Numbered from the stretch's first letter, positions 26,075 through 35,674 are shown. The stretch: DNA of 64,000 bases from JAZDEY01 sp043808325 [NCBI: Candidatus Eiseniibacteriota bacterium] (GCA_043808325.1 JAZDEY010000048.1:18939-82938); one strand, 5' to 3'. Program-made: numbers and translations. Notes: generated from the sequence alone by a model not told the origin.

Positions 26075-27735
26075 GGTGCTCCTTCGAAGGCCGCTCGAAT
26101 CTGGGCGGCCAGCTGCTCATCGGTATAGTGCTTCATCCTGATCGCTCGTCGGTAACAGGTTGAGCCGCAGGTCCCGCAACCCTTGCAGGCAACCTCGATG
26201 GTGTGGGCCCGTTTGCCACGCTCGGTGTCGACCAGTTCAATCGCGCCATAGGGACACAGTGCAACGCACAGGCCGCATCCCCTGCAGTCTTCAACCGATA
26301 CAAATGAGACCGCGGGCTCGACCCTGACCCGACCCGCCGCAAGAAACGTCGATGCCCTGGCCGCGGCTCCGAGCGCTTGTTCCAGGCACTCCTCAACCGA
26401 GGCCGGCCAGCGCGCCGTGCCACAGAGGAAAATGCCGTCGGTCGCAAAATCCAAGGGTCTCAGTTTGATATGGGCCTCCAGGAAGAAACCATCCTCATCA
26501 ACCGGGACTTTAAGAATGCGCGAGAGCTCGCCGTTGGTGTCCCGAGGAACAAGTGGTGTCGAAAGCACCACGAGATCCGACTTGATCGTAAAGTCCTCGC
26601 CCAGGATGTCGCTCGCGACCTTGACCGCGCCGCGCCCGACCTCGGGCGGCTTCTCGGCGGAATACTTGATGAACCTCACCCCCGCGTCTTTGGCTTCCCG
26701 CAGGAGATTCTCGTTGGCGATTCCGTAACACATAAGGTCCCGATAAAGAACCGTCACCTCACCCACGCGCTTCTTGCGGAGCAGGATCGCGTTCTTGAGC
26801 GAAGTCATGCAGCAAATCCGCGAGCAGTAGATGCGTTCGTGGGTCCTCGCCCCGGCGCATTCGACCATTACCACGTTCTTGGCGGCCACTCGCGGCCTCT
26901 TGAGGAGGCGCTCCAACTCGAACTGGGTTATCACCCGCTTGCCGTCATAGCTATACAGGCCTTCGCCGGAAAGCGGCACGGCACCCGTCGCCAGGATGAT
27001 CACCCCGGCAACAATGGGCTCCACCTGCGAAGACACCGAGATCTGATAATTTCCGATGAAGCCCTTCACCTCGGTGACTTCGCTGGAGGTGAGCACTTTG
27101 ATGCGCCGGCTCTTCGCCACCCGCGCGACCATCTCGGCGATATATTCGCCTGCCTTCTTCTTCCAGGGATAAACCGAATTAAGCTCACGCACCAGCCCGC
27201 CGAGCCGGGCCTCCTTCTCAACAAGCACCACCTCAAAACCCCGCGCCGCGAGCTCGAGCGCCGCGGTCATGCCTGAGATTCCGCCGCCTATCACCAGCGC
27301 AAGCCGCTTGACGTCGCCCTCAATAGGCTCCATCGGCTCGAGATAGGCCGACCGCGCCACTCCCATCCGGATCAGGTCCTTGGCCTTGGCGGTCGCGACC
27401 TCCCGCTCCTGCTTGTGCACCCACGAGCAATGCTCCCGGATGTTGACGAATTCGAAATAGTAGGGATTCAGCCCCGCCTCAGCGCACGCCGCGCGGAATG
27501 TGGGCTCGTGGGTTCTCGGCGTACAAGCGGCGACCACCACTCGCGTGAGGGCGTTCTCGCCGATCGCTCGCCTTAGGTCATTGATGCCTGCCTCGGAACA
27601 GGAAAAGAGATTCTCTCGTACGAAGACCACGTTGGGGAGGCTCCGGGCATATTCAGCGATGCTCTTGGTATCGAGGAAACCCGCGATGTTGGAGCCGCAG
27701 TTGCAGACGAAGACTCCGACCCGGAGGTCGCCCAT
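26053..27735 (-). CDS. HdrA-like iron-sulfur flavoprotein (Cys-only paralogue)
   Basis: 560 residues from the ATG at 27735 (GAGG upstream). N-terminal domain FVCNCGSNIAGFLD and VVAACTPRTHEPTF is the HdrA Cys domain, followed by the FAD Rossmann motif LALVIGGGISGMTAALELA, an HdrA middle part (VECAGARTHERIYCSRICC), GIFLCGTARWPASVEE and two C-terminal 4Fe-4S ferredoxin motifs (CRGCGLCVALCP, CKGCGTCGSTCY). At the place where the Sec-HdrA has its in-frame TGA this protein instead has the RELNSVYPWKK type sequence, so it is a different HdrA subtype. It overlaps the Sec-mvhD gene. Likely an electron relay beside the bifurcating HdrA. Confidence 0.9.
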   Translation of the reverse strand: MGDLRVGVFVCNCGSNIAGFLDTKSIAEYARSLPNVVFVRENLFSCSEAGINDLRRAIGENALTRVVVAACTPRTHEPTFRAACAEAGLNPYYFEFVNIREHCSWVHKQEREVATAKAKDLIRMGVARSAYLEPMEPIEGDVKRLALVIGGGISGMTAALELAARGFEVVLVEKEARLGGLVRELNSVYPWKKKAGEYIAEMVARVAKSRRIKVLTSSEVTEVKGFIGNYQISVSSQVEPIVAGVIILATGAVPLSGEGLYSYDGKRVITQFELERLLKRPRVAAKNVVMVECAGARTHERIYCSRICCMTSLKNAILLRKKRVGEVTVLYRDLMCYGIANENLLREAKDAGVRFIKYSAEKPPEVGRGAVKVASDILGEDFTIKSDLVVLSTPLVPRDTNGELSRILKVPVDEDGFFLEAHIKLRPLDFATDGIFLCGTARWPASVEECLEQALGAAARASTFLAAGRVRVEPAVSFVSVEDCRGCGLCVALCPYGAIELVDTERGKRAHTIEVACKGCGTCGSTCYRRAIRMKHYTDEQLAAQIRAAFEGAPWTTDPT

Positions 27736-27742
27736 TACGCCC

Positions 27743-29038
27743 TCATGCATGCACAACCTCGCTCACATAGGCCGCGGCCCTCTCGGCAGCGCCACTGGCA
27801 CGGCTTACCGCTTCAGGAATGTCACACGGTCCTTTGCAGAAGCCGCACGCAAAGATACCCGGCACGTTGGTATCTGCCGGCTTACCCTCACGTGTCAGGA
27901 CGAAACCGTAATCGTCGGTCGCAACTCCAAGAATCTTGGCGAGGCCCTTGGCGCCGGCGGCCGGCATCGCTGCCGTCGCGAGCACCGCCATTTCCACCTT
28001 GAGCGATTCGACCCTTCGTGTCGTAGTGTCCTCGTACCACAAGACGGGATTGGCCCCCTCATCCTCGGCGATCTCGGCGACTCTTCCTCTCACGAAATTG
28101 ACGTCGTACTCTTCACGCGCCCGCTTCTCATAGTTCTGGAACCACTTGCCGAAATTCCGGAGATCGGTGTGGAACACGTAAGAGACCGCCTCCGGGTCGT
28201 GCTCCCGCGCGAGCATCGCGTCCTTGATGGAATACATGCAGCACACGCTCGAGCAGTAGCTACAGTTGTTGAGGTCCCGCGAACCCACACACTGAACATA
28301 AGCGACCTTCTTGGCGAGCTTACCATCCGAAGGCCTCAGGAGATGGCCTCCTGTGGGCCCGGTGGCATTAATCAGTCGCTCGTACTGAAGCCCGGTGATC
28401 ACGTTCTTGAACCTCCCGTAGCCATACTGGGTGAGCGCGGTGGGCTCCAGGATGTCGAGCCCCGTCGCCAGCACGATCGAGCCGACGTCGAGATCGAGCA
28501 CGGTGTCCTGCATTTCAAAATCGATCGCGCCCTTCTCGCAGAATTTCTCGCAAGTGCGGCACCGGCCCTTGGTGAAATAGATGCAGTGCTCCCGGTCAAT
28601 GGTCATGACGGCCGGGATCCCCTGCGAGAAGTAAAGATAGATCGCTTTGCGTTTCCTGAGCCGCATGTCGAATTCATCCAGAGCGCTCCCCGGGCACTTA
28701 GCGACGCACGCGCCACAGGCATTGCACACGTCCTCTTTGACGTAGCGTGCCTTCCGTCTCACCTTGAGCGAGAAGCCGCTCGCCGTCCGCTTCATGTCCT
28801 CGACGTCGCTATAGGCGAGAATCTTGATCTTGGGATGCCGACCGGCATCCAGCATCTTGGGCGCCAGAATTCATATCGAGCAATCATTGGTGGGGAAGGT
28901 CTTGTCGAGCCGCGCCATCACGCCCCCGATCGAAGGCTTCCTTTCAATGAGATAAACCTGAATCCCCATCTCCGCCAGATCGAGTGCGGCCTGAATGCCG
29001 GCAATTCCCCCGCCAACCACTGCAACCTTAGCCTCCAC
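27743..29038 (-). CDS. hdrA: Selenocysteine-containing HdrA
   Basis: 431 residues when the TGA at 28871-28873 is read as selenocysteine (residue 56). Before it: [18 protein letters not shown] (FAD), [18 protein letters not shown]; after it: [18 protein letters not shown]. Standard HdrA has Cys at this point (TNDCSIC), and Sec there is known in other HdrA proteins. Later parts: [46 protein letters not shown]. HdrA carries the bifurcating FAD. The GTG start has GGGAGGTGG five bases upstream and overlaps the HdrC-HdrB gene by 11 bases. Automatic calls will split it at the TGA into an 84-residue and a 370-residue piece. Confidence 0.93.
28833..28850 (-). promoter_or_regulatory. SECIS-like hairpin in the hdrA gene
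   Basis: On the minus strand GGATGCC pairs perfectly with GGCATCC around the loop GGTC; the loop begins 27 bases after the TGA. The GGU loop closely resembles that of the E. coli fdhF SECIS. Confidence 0.78.
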
Positions 29039-30182
29039 GCTTTCCACCTCCCAGAGACTCGGCCAGAAGCGTGACCACATCGGTGAGTTCGACTTGACCC
29101 AGCCCGTCCTGGTCACGCAATGCACACCGTAGATGGATGTTGCACTTGGGGCAAGCCGTTACAAGGGCCTCGGCCCCCGTTGCTATGGCCTCCCCAAGGC
29201 GTTCTATTTGGATCTTCTTGTTGACCCGCGAGCAGCTGACCCAACTGGATGAGCCGCAGCACAGAGCCTCTTTGCCTGATCGTGTCATCTCGACCAACTC
29301 AAGCTCGGGTATCGCCCGCAGAACCTCGCGGGGTTCGTTGACGATGTTATCATATCGTACCAGCCGGCAAGGGTCCTGGTAGGTTACCTTGATCTTGAGG
29401 GGTGCAAGACCCGCGGCTCCAGGCCCCACCTTGGCCAACCTCTCCGCCACCAGATTCAAGATATAGACCGGCTCGATTGCCATATCTCCTACAAGCGTGG
29501 GGTAGACCCGCTTGAACATGTAGTAGCACTCGGGGCAGGAGAAAACCACGCGTTTGGCTCCGGTTCGCTTGATCGCCCTGAGGTTCCGCTCGGCGAAATC
29601 GCGGACGGAATCGGTCTCCCCGGTCCAGTAAGCATCGTGGCCGCAGCAGACTTCTCCCTCGCTTACCGCCGGGACGATTCCAAGGTGATTCAAGACGCTC
29701 ACGCTTGCCCGCCCGATCCCGTTCCCCTTGAAGCCGATTTCGCGGAAGACGACCTCCAGGAACGGCAGGCAGCCCCCGAAGTAGTAGGTATCGCTCTGCT
29801 TGCGGGTTCTTACGCCTCGGCCAAACCAGGATGTGGACTTGCGGTGCGTGGCAAGCGTCTGAAGCTCGAGGATCGCCGCGATCTTCTCGGTATGCGTGCA
29901 CACACCCGTCTCACCCATCTCGCGCGCCTGCGCCCTTGCCGCCCGCACGAACGCCGTGTAGTCGACTTTCGAGGGACATCTCTGGTTGCACGTCCCACAG
30001 GTGAGACAGCTCCAGAGCTCCTTGTCGCAGAGCACGCTCGACTCTTTCATCAAGAGCGCCCTCTCGACCGTCAGGCGCGGCGAGTACTCGGGATCATACC
30101 GCGATACCGGGCAGCTTCCCGTACAGATCCCGCATTCAAGGCAATAGTGCGCTTTGGTCTTAACGGCGGCTTCCCGAAGCAA
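29028..30182 (-). CDS. Fused HdrC-HdrB (HdrD-like) heterodisulfide reductase subunit
   Basis: 384 residues. N-terminal HdrC part with two 4Fe-4S ferredoxin motifs ([24 protein letters not shown]). C-terminal HdrB part with two CCG domains: [25 protein letters not shown] and DPCRLVR..CCGSSSW..CPKCNIH, the ligands of the noncubane 4Fe-4S clusters that reduce disulfides. Methanogen HdrB and HdrC are separate genes; the fused form is like HdrD or bacterial relatives. TTG start with GGAGG eight bases upstream, overlapping the MvhD-like gene. Being the only CCG-domain protein in the operon, it is the probable terminal disulfide-reducing site. Confidence 0.92.
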   Translation of the reverse strand: MLREAAVKTKAHYCLECGICTGSCPVSRYDPEYSPRLTVERALLMKESSVLCDKELWSCLTCGTCNQRCPSKVDYTAFVRAARAQAREMGETGVCTHTEKIAAILELQTLATHRKSTSWFGRGVRTRKQSDTYYFGGCLPFLEVVFREIGFKGNGIGRASVSVLNHLGIVPAVSEGEVCCGHDAYWTGETDSVRDFAERNLRAIKRTGAKRVVFSCPECYYMFKRVYPTLVGDMAIEPVYILNLVAERLAKVGPGAAGLAPLKIKVTYQDPCRLVRYDNIVNEPREVLRAIPELELVEMTRSGKEALCCGSSSWVSCSRVNKKIQIERLGEAIATGAEALVTACPKCNIHLRCALRDQDGLGQVELTDVVTLLAESLGGGKRGG

Positions 30183-30528
30183 CCCGCTTCCCTCCCATCT
30201 CGGTCGCTTTGAACCGCTTGAGATAATCCTTCAAAGCCTTCTCAAATTCCTGAGAAGTGCTGTCGGACACCTGATAGAACCCCAGCCTGTCCCTGGGGAT
30301 ACCCGAGAGCTCAAGAATCTCGCGGGTCTCCTCGACGATGTCCTTGCAGCGCTCCCCACCATTGTAGTAGTGACAATCGCCTTCGGCGCAGCCCAGGACC
30401 AGCACGCCCTCCAGGCCCTTGGCAAAGAGCTTCAAGAGGAAGGCTGTGGTCACCACACCCGTGCACTTGACCGGCACCGGCACAATATCGGGATCATAGG
30501 AGAAGCCGTCCTTTGCGGCATTCTCCAT
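30160..30528 (-). CDS. MvhD-like protein without the CCNWC motif and without a clear start codon
   Basis: The frame contains PVKCTGVVTTAFLLKLFAKG and LGCAEGDCHYYNGG, the MvhD core. Homology clearly extends upstream of the ATG at 30528: in frame, codons from 30579 give IKTRIAIVACKWHPLTAMEN, the first beta strand and Cys loop of MvhD, but with CKWHP in place of CCNWC. No ATG, GTG or TTG exists between the preceding in-frame stop and that strand; an ATC at 30577-30579 with an AGGGGGG run five bases upstream is the only plausible initiation point by homology. Either a rare start codon is used or the protein starts late. It likely is a degenerate, non-cluster-binding partner of the Sec-MvhD. Confidence 0.72.
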   Translation of the reverse strand: MENAAKDGFSYDPDIVPVPVKCTGVVTTAFLLKLFAKGLEGVLVLGCAEGDCHYYNGGERCKDIVEETREILELSGIPRDRLGFYQVSDSTSQEFEKALKDYLKRFKATEMGGKRVASGSRR

Positions 30529-30580
30529 TGCCGTCAGCGGATGCCACTTGCAGGCGACTATGGCTATGCGCGTCTTGATC

Positions 30581-32239
30581 TCAAGCCCCCCTTATCGCAG
30601 CTATCACCCGATCTGTGTCAGATGATGTATAGGCAAGTGACGCCGCGCCCGACGGACATACCGAAACGCATACCCCGCAACCTGTGCACTGGATCGGGAC
30701 GAGCTCGGCGCGCTTGAGACCGTCCTCCGCCGCCACGAGATCTATCGCCCCGTGCTGGCAAGCCTCGCTGCATCTTCCACACCCACGGCAGAGGTCCTTC
30801 TCCAGATTGGCGACCAAGGCCTCCCGCACAACGCGGCCGGCATGGATAAGATCGAAGGCTCTCGACGCCGCGCTATAGGCCTGAACGATGGACTCGTTGA
30901 TGGTCGCGGGCCAGTGAGCGCAACCGGCAACGAAGATGCCCCGTGGTGCAAACTCTTCGGGTCTCACCTTGAGGTGCGGCTCGATCATGAAGCCGAACTT
31001 GTCGGTCGGCATCTTTAGCATTTGGGCGAGATTGGTCGTGGACTCCGATGGCACCATGGGCACCGCAAGCACCACGAGATCATACGGGATGCGAGCTTCC
31101 ATCTCGGAGATCTCATCATAGACCTCAACTGTCTTCTCACCCACCACGGGCGGGCGCTCGGGCTTGTACCTTATGATTTCCACTCCCATCTGGCGTGCCC
31201 GATCAAGATCGCCCGCGTACTCTGCAAAACCCCGCGAGAGCACCGTTATCTTGGCATTCGGGAACTTCTGTTTGATCACGATGGTATTGACGACCGAGGC
31301 CGTACAGCACACCCGCGAGCAATAGGGGTGCGCTTCGTTCCTCGAGCCCGCGCACTGGATCATCACAATGTTCCGGCCAGGATCCTCACCGCGCCTCAAG
31401 ACCCCCTCGAGATCCATCTGGGTGACGACGCGTTTGTTCACTTCGAAACCGAAAAGACCCTCGGGAATGAGGAGACTTGCGCCGGTGGCAACGACGATCG
31501 CCCCCGCCTTGACCTTGGCGCCACCCGCGAGCTCTATCTCAAAATCCCCAACGTGACCCCTTACCGCGACGGGCTCGCTTCCGGTAAGGACGTCGACCCC
31601 GGCTGCCGCCAGGTCCCTGCGTTTGGCCTCGACGAATTCGGGCGAAGGCAGATACGCGGGATAGACCACGTTGAGATCACCCACGAGCCCGCCCAGGCCT
31701 TCCCGCTTTTCAATCAGCACCACCTTCACCCCTCGCACCGCAAGCGCTATGGCCGCTGATATTCCCGCCACTCCTCCGCCTATCACGGCGCACACCGGCA
31801 GGACTGCGGTCTCGATCCTGTCCACCATCGCGGCGCCGGCGAGGCGCGCCACCGCGGTAGCGACAATTCGAGCCGCATTCTGGATTGCCGCGGCCCTGGA
31901 TTTCTGACGGGCAACTCCACTCAAGTCCCTCATATCTGCAAAGTCCACGAGCGATGGGTGAATACCGAAACGCGCGAGCTCGGCTCTATAGAATCTCCCG
32001 AACAGCCGTTCACTGCAGCCGGCGACCACCACGCGATCAATTTTGCGCCTGGCGAACGCAGCGCCGATCTTCTCGATGTCGGCCTTAGAGCCGGGATATG
32101 CCACCGTCGTGACCGGCCCGACATCCGGATTCGCTTTGACGCTCTCGACAAGGAGGTCCCCGCCACAACCACAAACGATCACCGCCACCTTGGAGGTCGC
32201 GTCCGGCTTACTGCATGCCTTCCTTTTTCCACGCACCAT
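30581..32239 (-). CDS. HdrA-like iron-sulfur flavoprotein (second Cys-only paralogue)
   Basis: 552 residues, same layout as the 26053-27735 protein: an N-terminal Cys domain (VIVCGCGGDLLVES, VVVAGCSERLFGRF), FAD motif CAVIGGGVAGISAAIALAV, IQCAGSRNEAHPYCSRVCC, GIFVAGCAHWPATINE and two C-terminal 4Fe-4S motifs (CRGCGRCSEACQ, CTGCGVCVSVCP). The two paralogues flank the HdrCB/Sec-HdrA pair. Its stop is just upstream of the MvhD-like gene. A role as Fe-S/flavin relay to the NuoEFG-like module next to it is inferred from order. Confidence 0.9.
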   Translation of the reverse strand: MVRGKRKACSKPDATSKVAVIVCGCGGDLLVESVKANPDVGPVTTVAYPGSKADIEKIGAAFARRKIDRVVVAGCSERLFGRFYRAELARFGIHPSLVDFADMRDLSGVARQKSRAAAIQNAARIVATAVARLAGAAMVDRIETAVLPVCAVIGGGVAGISAAIALAVRGVKVVLIEKREGLGGLVGDLNVVYPAYLPSPEFVEAKRRDLAAAGVDVLTGSEPVAVRGHVGDFEIELAGGAKVKAGAIVVATGASLLIPEGLFGFEVNKRVVTQMDLEGVLRRGEDPGRNIVMIQCAGSRNEAHPYCSRVCCTASVVNTIVIKQKFPNAKITVLSRGFAEYAGDLDRARQMGVEIIRYKPERPPVVGEKTVEVYDEISEMEARIPYDLVVLAVPMVPSESTTNLAQMLKMPTDKFGFMIEPHLKVRPEEFAPRGIFVAGCAHWPATINESIVQAYSAASRAFDLIHAGRVVREALVANLEKDLCRGCGRCSEACQHGAIDLVAAEDGLKRAELVPIQCTGCGVCVSVCPSGAASLAYTSSDTDRVIAAIRGA

Positions 32240-32277
32240 TACATCTACATCCTGTTGCTTTCTGTCTCTCCCGGTCG

Positions 32278-32928
32278 CTAGGTCCCGGTGTAGTGATCCT
32301 CACAGATGGTGCACCGCAGGGTCTCACGAGCACCGCCGATCCTGTGCATGCTCCGCCGCGCAAAGACCTTGGTAAGATCGAAAGTCCGCGCCGGACAAAT
32401 GGTGGTGCACGTCCCGCACCCTATGCATACATTGGATTCTTGGCCGAAGGGCGGCTGTACCTCGCTCTTAGGACCACGATAGGCGACCCCGATCGCGCCC
32501 ACACCGACGATCTCCACGCAGGCCCTGACGCACATGCCGCAGAGGAAGCAGTCTTCATCACCCTTGGGAAAAGGATTCGACTTCACGCCAAGATCCTTAG
32601 CCGTCCGCTTGATGATCTCAATATCGGGGCAGCGCGCCAACAGGAGACTCACGATCATCTTGCGGATTCCGGCGATCCTTGGGGTCTCGGTCTTGACCAC
32701 CATTCCCTCTTCCGCAGGGGTGACGCACGATGCCATGGTTCGCGTTCTCCCACCGGCCGCAACCTCAACTACACAAAGCCTGCAGGAGCCGACCGGCTCA
32801 AGGGCTTCGTGGTAGCACAGGGTTGGGATCTTGATTCCGCTTGCCCGCGCCGCCTCGAGCACGCTTTCGCCCTTCTTGACCTTCCGCTTCCTGCCGTTAA
32901 GCACGAGCGTTAAGATGTCATCCGCCAT
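32278..32928 (-). CDS. NuoG/HydA N-terminal-type Fe-S protein without catalytic domain
   Basis: 216 residues: 2Fe-2S ferredoxin fold (TLCYHEALEPVGSCRLCVVEV), the His-Cys 4Fe-4S region (LLARCPDIEI), then two 4Fe-4S motifs (CFLCGMCVRACV, CIGCGTCTTICP). This is the N-terminal part of NuoG and FeFe hydrogenase HydA; the H-cluster or molybdopterin domain that normally follows is absent, the frame ending in a short Cys-containing tail (LRCTICEDH). It starts 6 bases after nuoF, which fits a NuoEFG-like diaphorase handing electrons to an Hdr complex instead of a hydrogenase. Start at 32928 (ATG, GGAGTGAG upstream). Confidence 0.9.
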   Translation of the reverse strand: MADDILTLVLNGRKRKVKKGESVLEAARASGIKIPTLCYHEALEPVGSCRLCVVEVAAGGRTRTMASCVTPAEEGMVVKTETPRIAGIRKMIVSLLLARCPDIEIIKRTAKDLGVKSNPFPKGDEDCFLCGMCVRACVEIVGVGAIGVAYRGPKSEVQPPFGQESNVCIGCGTCTTICPARTFDLTKVFARRSMHRIGGARETLRCTICEDHYTGT

Positions 32929-32933
32929 AAGAC

Positions 32934-34772
32934 TCACTCCACGTAGATCGCGTCTCCCGCGATCGCATCGAACTTGCAGACCTCGTAGCACGCGCCGCAC
33001 TTGATGCACTTTGTCGGATCAAGATTGTGCGGCTGCGACCGCGGCCCCGCTATCGCCTGGACGGGACAGGCCCGCACGCACCTCTGGCAGCCGGTGCATT
33101 TCTCGGCCACGACGCGATAGACTATCAGCGCTTTACAGACCTTGGCCGGACAGCGCTTCTTATAGATATGGGCTTCATATTCGTCCCTGAAGTACTGGAG
33201 GGTCGTAAGCACGGGATTGGGTGAGGTTGCTCCGAGCCCGCAGAGCGAGGATTCCTTTATCACGCTTCCGAGATTCTCTAAGAGTTCGATGTCACCGCGC
33301 CGGCCCTCGCCCTTGACGATCCTCCCCAGGATTTCCCGCATCCGGCGTATGCCCTCGCGACAAGGCGTGCACTTGCCGCAGGATTCCTCCTCCAGGAAAC
33401 TCACAAAGTAGTGAGCTACGTCGACCATGCAGGTCTCGTCATCCATTACGATGAGCCCCCCGGAACCCATGATGGAACCTGCCTTCGAGAGTTCCTCATA
33501 ATCAACCGGGAGATCCACGAGCGAAGCCGGGATGCAACCCCCCGACGGCCCACCGGTCTGCACGGCTTTGAGCTGTCGGTCCTTAAAGACACCGCCGCCT
33601 ATGTCGTAGACTATCTGTCGGAGCGTGGTCCCCATCTCCACCTCAATCAGGCCCGTATTCTTGACCTTGCCCACCAGCGAGAAGACCTTGGTGCCCTTGC
33701 TCTTCTCGGTACCCAACGACGCATACCAGTCGCCGCCATGAAGCACGATCGGCGACACGTTGGCCCAGGTCTCGACGTTATTGATGTTGGTGGGCTTGCC
33801 CCAGAGTCCCTTCTGGGCGGGGAAGGGCGGGCGCGGGCGCGGCCTCCCGTCCTTGCCTTCGATCGAGGCCATAAGAGCCGTCTCCTCACCGCAGACGAAC
33901 GCTCCGGCACCACGCACCACGTTTATGTCAAAGGAAAACTCCGTCCCCAGGATGCTCTCGCCCAGGAGGCCGCGCCCGCGCGCCGCCTCGATCGCCTTGG
34001 TCACCCTCTCAAGAGCGAGCGGGTACTCTTCGCGCACGTACACGTAGCCGCAGTCCGCGCCGATCGCCCGCGCCCCGAGCGCCATACCTTCAACGACCGC
34101 ATGAGGATCGGACTCAAGGAGACTCCGATCCATAAACGCACCAGGGTCGCCCTCGTCGGCGTTACAGATCACGTACTTGCCGCTCGGTCCCAGCGAGTTG
34201 CGGCAGATTTCCCACTTGACCCCTGTGGGGAAGCCCGCACCACCACGGCCCCGCAGGCCCGAGCGCTTGACCTCGCCAAGGATCTCCTCGGGCTTCATCT
34301 CGGTGAGCCCCTTGGCCAGGGCAAGATACCCATCGTTGGCTATGTAGTCGTCGATACTCTCGGCATCGATCCGCCCGCGGTTACGCATCGCAATCAGCAC
34401 CTGGTTCTTGAAGAAGCCGCTCGCCGTGAGCGCGGGCAGGGAATCTACTCCGGGCATGTCCCGGACAACCAGCCGCTCGACGACCTGTCCCCCTACCACG
34501 TGCCTCTTCCAGATCTCCGCCGCGTCTTTGGCCGTGACCTTCCCATAGACCGTGCCCTCGGGCTCCACGATGACAATCGGGCCCAGATGGCACAAGGTGT
34601 TGCAGTCGCCCTTCGCGAGTGCGACCTTGGCCGGAACCCCAGTCCCACCCGAAGTCCCACTCCGCCCGCGGAGCGCCGCAAATGCCTCGAAGACTTCGCG
34701 CGCGCCACCCGAGACACACGCCGTCCCGTAGCACACGCGCACCTTGCGGTTCATCAATCCTGGCTCATTCAT
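32934..34772 (-). CDS. NuoF-like NAD/FMN-binding diaphorase subunit with extra ferredoxin domains
   Basis: 612 residues, HydB/NuoF type. An N-terminal thioredoxin-like 2Fe-2S domain (VCYGTACVSGGA, CNTLCHLGP), then the NADH/FMN core (GLRGRGGAGFPTGVKW, CNADEGDPGAFMDR, VYVREEYPLA, GAGAFVCGEETALM), the SLBB part, the 4Fe-4S motif ESCGKCTPCREG and a C-terminal pair of 4Fe-4S motifs (CTGCQRCVRACP, CIKCGACYEVC). This form is used in bifurcating NAD-linked enzymes. The ATG overlaps the nuoE stop by 8 bases, so the two are translationally coupled. It is the predicted NADH site of the complex. Confidence 0.93.
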   Translation of the reverse strand: MNEPGLMNRKVRVCYGTACVSGGAREVFEAFAALRGRSGTSGGTGVPAKVALAKGDCNTLCHLGPIVIVEPEGTVYGKVTAKDAAEIWKRHVVGGQVVERLVVRDMPGVDSLPALTASGFFKNQVLIAMRNRGRIDAESIDDYIANDGYLALAKGLTEMKPEEILGEVKRSGLRGRGGAGFPTGVKWEICRNSLGPSGKYVICNADEGDPGAFMDRSLLESDPHAVVEGMALGARAIGADCGYVYVREEYPLALERVTKAIEAARGRGLLGESILGTEFSFDINVVRGAGAFVCGEETALMASIEGKDGRPRPRPPFPAQKGLWGKPTNINNVETWANVSPIVLHGGDWYASLGTEKSKGTKVFSLVGKVKNTGLIEVEMGTTLRQIVYDIGGGVFKDRQLKAVQTGGPSGGCIPASLVDLPVDYEELSKAGSIMGSGGLIVMDDETCMVDVAHYFVSFLEEESCGKCTPCREGIRRMREILGRIVKGEGRRGDIELLENLGSVIKESSLCGLGATSPNPVLTTLQYFRDEYEAHIYKKRCPAKVCKALIVYRVVAEKCTGCQRCVRACPVQAIAGPRSQPHNLDPTKCIKCGACYEVCKFDAIAGDAIYVE

Positions 34773-35646
34773 AACGGCTAACGACCTGCGGGATCTTCTC
34801 CTGGGTCATCTTCCCATAGAAGTGCCCATCGACGGTGAATACCGGGGCAAGCCCACAACACCCGACGCACCTTACGGATTCAAGCGAGAAACGATCGTCA
34901 TAGGTGGTCTCGCCGGCGGGGATGCCGAGCAAGCGTTCGAAGCTCTCCAGGAGCTTCCCTCCGCCTCTCACGTGGCAGGCGGTCCCCAAGCACACGTGGA
35001 CCATGTGCCGGCCCCTCGGGCGAAGGCTGAAGGCCTTGTAGAAAGTCGCGATCCCGTAGACCCGGGGCAGCGACACGTTGACCCGGCGTGCTACAAATCT
35101 CAAAGCATCCTGCGGCAGGTAGCGAAGGTCCTTCTGGATATCCTGGAGATAAGAGATAAGCATCGAATCCGAATAGTGACCGCGTGAGAGAATCTCGTCG
35201 ATCGCTGCAAGGCTTGACGCGTCGTCGAAGGTTCTGATCTTGCGCTCGCGGGCCTTCTGCCGGGTCTCGGCCTCCATGCGCTCCTTCTCGAGGGCGTGAG
35301 CGACCACATCCAGCAGGTGCGCGATCGGGCCATGCTTGGCGATGTAGTTATAGGCTCCGCGGCGCATCGCTTCAACTGCCCCTTCCACCGTAGGACTCAT
35401 GGTTTCACCCACGATCGGAAGCCCCGGCGCGACGTCGTGCAAAGCCTTAAGCAGCGCCAGGCCCTCATTGTAGGGAAGATCGAGATCCAGGATCACCAGG
35501 TGAGGAGGCCGCGTGCTGACCTCATTGAGGAGGACGGTCCCTTCAGGCACGGCTCTTACGGCATATCCCGCGCCGCGAAGCGCTGCTTCAAGCTCGGCGC
35601 CTCTCGCGATGCTCTTTTCGAACACTGAAATCGCAAGTTCGTTCAA
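34765..35646 (-). CDS. Response-regulator receiver domain fused to NuoE
   Basis: 293 residues. Residues 1-125 form a REC domain: LVILDLDLPYNEGLALLKAL holds the phospho-acceptor Asp, ETMSPT the switch region, NYIAKHG the conserved Lys. After a charged helix (EKERMEAETRQKARERK) comes NuoE: ILSRGHYSDSMLISYLQDIQ, VARRVNVSLPRVYGIATFYKAF and the 2Fe-2S ligands VCLGTACHVRGG and RCVGCCGLAP. All four NuoE Cys are present. TTG start with AAAGGT upstream. A phosphorylation-controlled 2Fe-2S subunit would let a sensor kinase gate electron flow; the HATPase in the same operon is a candidate partner. Function of the fusion is inference. Confidence 0.9.
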   Translation of the reverse strand: MNELAISVFEKSIARGAELEAALRGAGYAVRAVPEGTVLLNEVSTRPPHLVILDLDLPYNEGLALLKALHDVAPGLPIVGETMSPTVEGAVEAMRRGAYNYIAKHGPIAHLLDVVAHALEKERMEAETRQKARERKIRTFDDASSLAAIDEILSRGHYSDSMLISYLQDIQKDLRYLPQDALRFVARRVNVSLPRVYGIATFYKAFSLRPRGRHMVHVCLGTACHVRGGGKLLESFERLLGIPAGETTYDDRFSLESVRCVGCCGLAPVFTVDGHFYGKMTQEKIPQVVSRYE

Positions 35647-35674
35647 GGGGCAACCTTTCTAAGCTTGTAAGACC

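Noticed and set aside
32278-32928. Catalytic FeFe hydrogenase HydA
   Set aside because: Only the NuoG/HydA N-terminal Fe-S domains are present; the frame ends before any H-cluster domain, and no frame downstream restores one.
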